64,000 nucleotides of DNA from NCBI GenBank assembly GCA_947179485.1, contig OX359248.1, positions 823,501 to 887,500 on the forward strand. The letters are read 5' to 3'. Under the pieces are notes generated by a model. It was given only the letters and a program-made list of their open reading frames with translations, did not search any database and had not been told where the DNA came from. Both the position numbers and the translations under genes were made by a program. Source of the stretch: Allacma fusca. Lineage: Eukaryota > Arthropoda > Collembola > Symphypleona > Sminthuridae. Below are positions 63,282-64,000 of the stretch, one piece after another. Positions within the stretch are counted from its first letter, which is position 1. Each line of letters begins with the position of its first letter.

Positions 63282-63455
63282 TTTTTTACAGCGGCATTTC
63301 TACTCGAGGCAGCCATCAAGATATGCGCTTTACAAAAAGAATATTTTACTAGCTTTTGGAACCTGTTTGATTTGTTTATTGTATTTATGAGCTTAGTTGA
63401 TTCCTTCATAGAATCATACAACTTAAAATTTAATGTGATTCGATCCATGAGATTG
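63282..63455 (+). CDS. NaCP60E: Nav2-type channel, exon 10: IIS2 to start of IIS4 (gene continues beyond window)
   Basis: The acceptor TTTACTCTTCCAG is followed by 58 codons in phase 0. IIS2 is FFTAAFLLEAAIKICAL; then KEYFTSFWNLFDLFIVFMSL holds the conserved W-N-x-F-D core of IIS3. The exon ends FNVIRSMRL, the beginning of IIS4 with its first Arg gating residues, aligned with LSVLRGLRLLRV in DSC1. The donor TTG|GTAAGT is consensus, phase 0. The rest of IIS4, the IIS5-pore-IIS6 module and repeats III and IV must lie to the right, so the gene is partial here. Confidence 0.9.
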
Positions 63456-64000
63456 GTAAGTACTGTGGTTTCCATTTGCATGAATTTAGTTTCACTACTT
63501 TCTCCTCCAAATGTTCCTGTCGTTTGTACATTTTTACAGGGTGATCCAGAGACTTCCAACCCTGCATTTATTGTTCTCATTCAAGGAACGAAAAATATCT
63601 AAGGAAAAATTTCTTTAAATGCAGTTTCTTGGAATCTAACCTGAGGACCCACATACATACATTATCTAGAGTTCCTAAACTTTAACTTTGTTTAGTCAGC
63701 TCAGAAATTCCAAAGTTTCTATTTGAAGTATGTGCCCTGTTGCAGTAAGCAATAATTTGGCTTTAAGGCAGTACATATGTACATATTTATGTACACGTGA
63801 TTAAGGTCTAGTGATCGGGCCGCTGCAGAAGTTTTATTAAACGTTCAAAAAAGTTGTTGCAGACTTTCCTTCATTGAAAAAATGATTTCAGTAAAAAGGG
63901 TTTATTTTAATGGGTCAACCTGTGTAAGATGTAAAAACATTTGCCCCTTCTAGCTCATACAAGTCGGCGTGTTGTAAAATTTTCAATTCATCCCATTTCA
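63456..64000 (+). other. Intron 10, continuing past the window edge
   Basis: Begins with GTAAGT. I looked for an exon continuing IIS4 (an RVLKLA-like segment) and found none before the edge. Confidence 0.75.

Overview
This is a 64 kb window of AT-rich animal nuclear DNA. It has long introns, many microsatellites and no dense gene packing. The only gene I can support is a voltage-gated cation channel on the + strand. Ten exons give a spliced reading frame that best matches the arthropod Nav2 family (Drosophila NaCP60E/DSC1, cockroach BSC1), whose members are described as calcium-permeable, sodium-channel-like channels. The organism is therefore most likely an arthropod. The long introns and base composition would suit a crustacean such as a parasitic copepod, but that is a guess from sequence style, with no marker gene behind it.

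Layout. Positions 1-20,085 hold no gene I can recognise. They contain transposon remnants with degenerate GGGAC and GGGTAC arrays (about 291-551 and 721-973), a 318-bp inverted-repeat element (6750-7067) and a complete 1,420-bp non-autonomous hAT-like element with an 8-bp target duplication (7370-8789). Exon 1 (20,110-20,409) encodes the cytoplasmic N-terminus. A single intron of about 30.3 kb follows (20,410-50,700), with microsatellites and a third inverted-repeat element at 48,782-49,190. Exons 2-7 (50,701-54,958) encode all of channel repeat I, with S1, S2-S4, S5, the extracellular loop, the pore and S6. After a 6.0 kb intron, exon 8 (60,979-61,938) encodes most of the large I-II cytoplasmic linker. 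Exons 9 and 10 (about 62,849-63,455) encode S1 to early S4 of repeat II, and the gene runs off the right edge.

The splice phases of exons 1-8 agree and give 798 codons with no stop. The repeat I selectivity-filter residue is Asp (codon 54,640-54,642), as expected for both Nav1 (DEKA) and Nav2 (DEEA). The filter residues of repeats II-IV, which would decide ion selectivity, lie outside the window.

Most unusual signals: an AG-free zone of about 328 nt before exon 8; a phase mismatch implying an unseen exon between exons 8 and 9; a family of hAT-like elements whose termini carry degenerate short tandem arrays; and a dispersed octamer, GAGAAAGT, that I found about 40 times on the two strands together.
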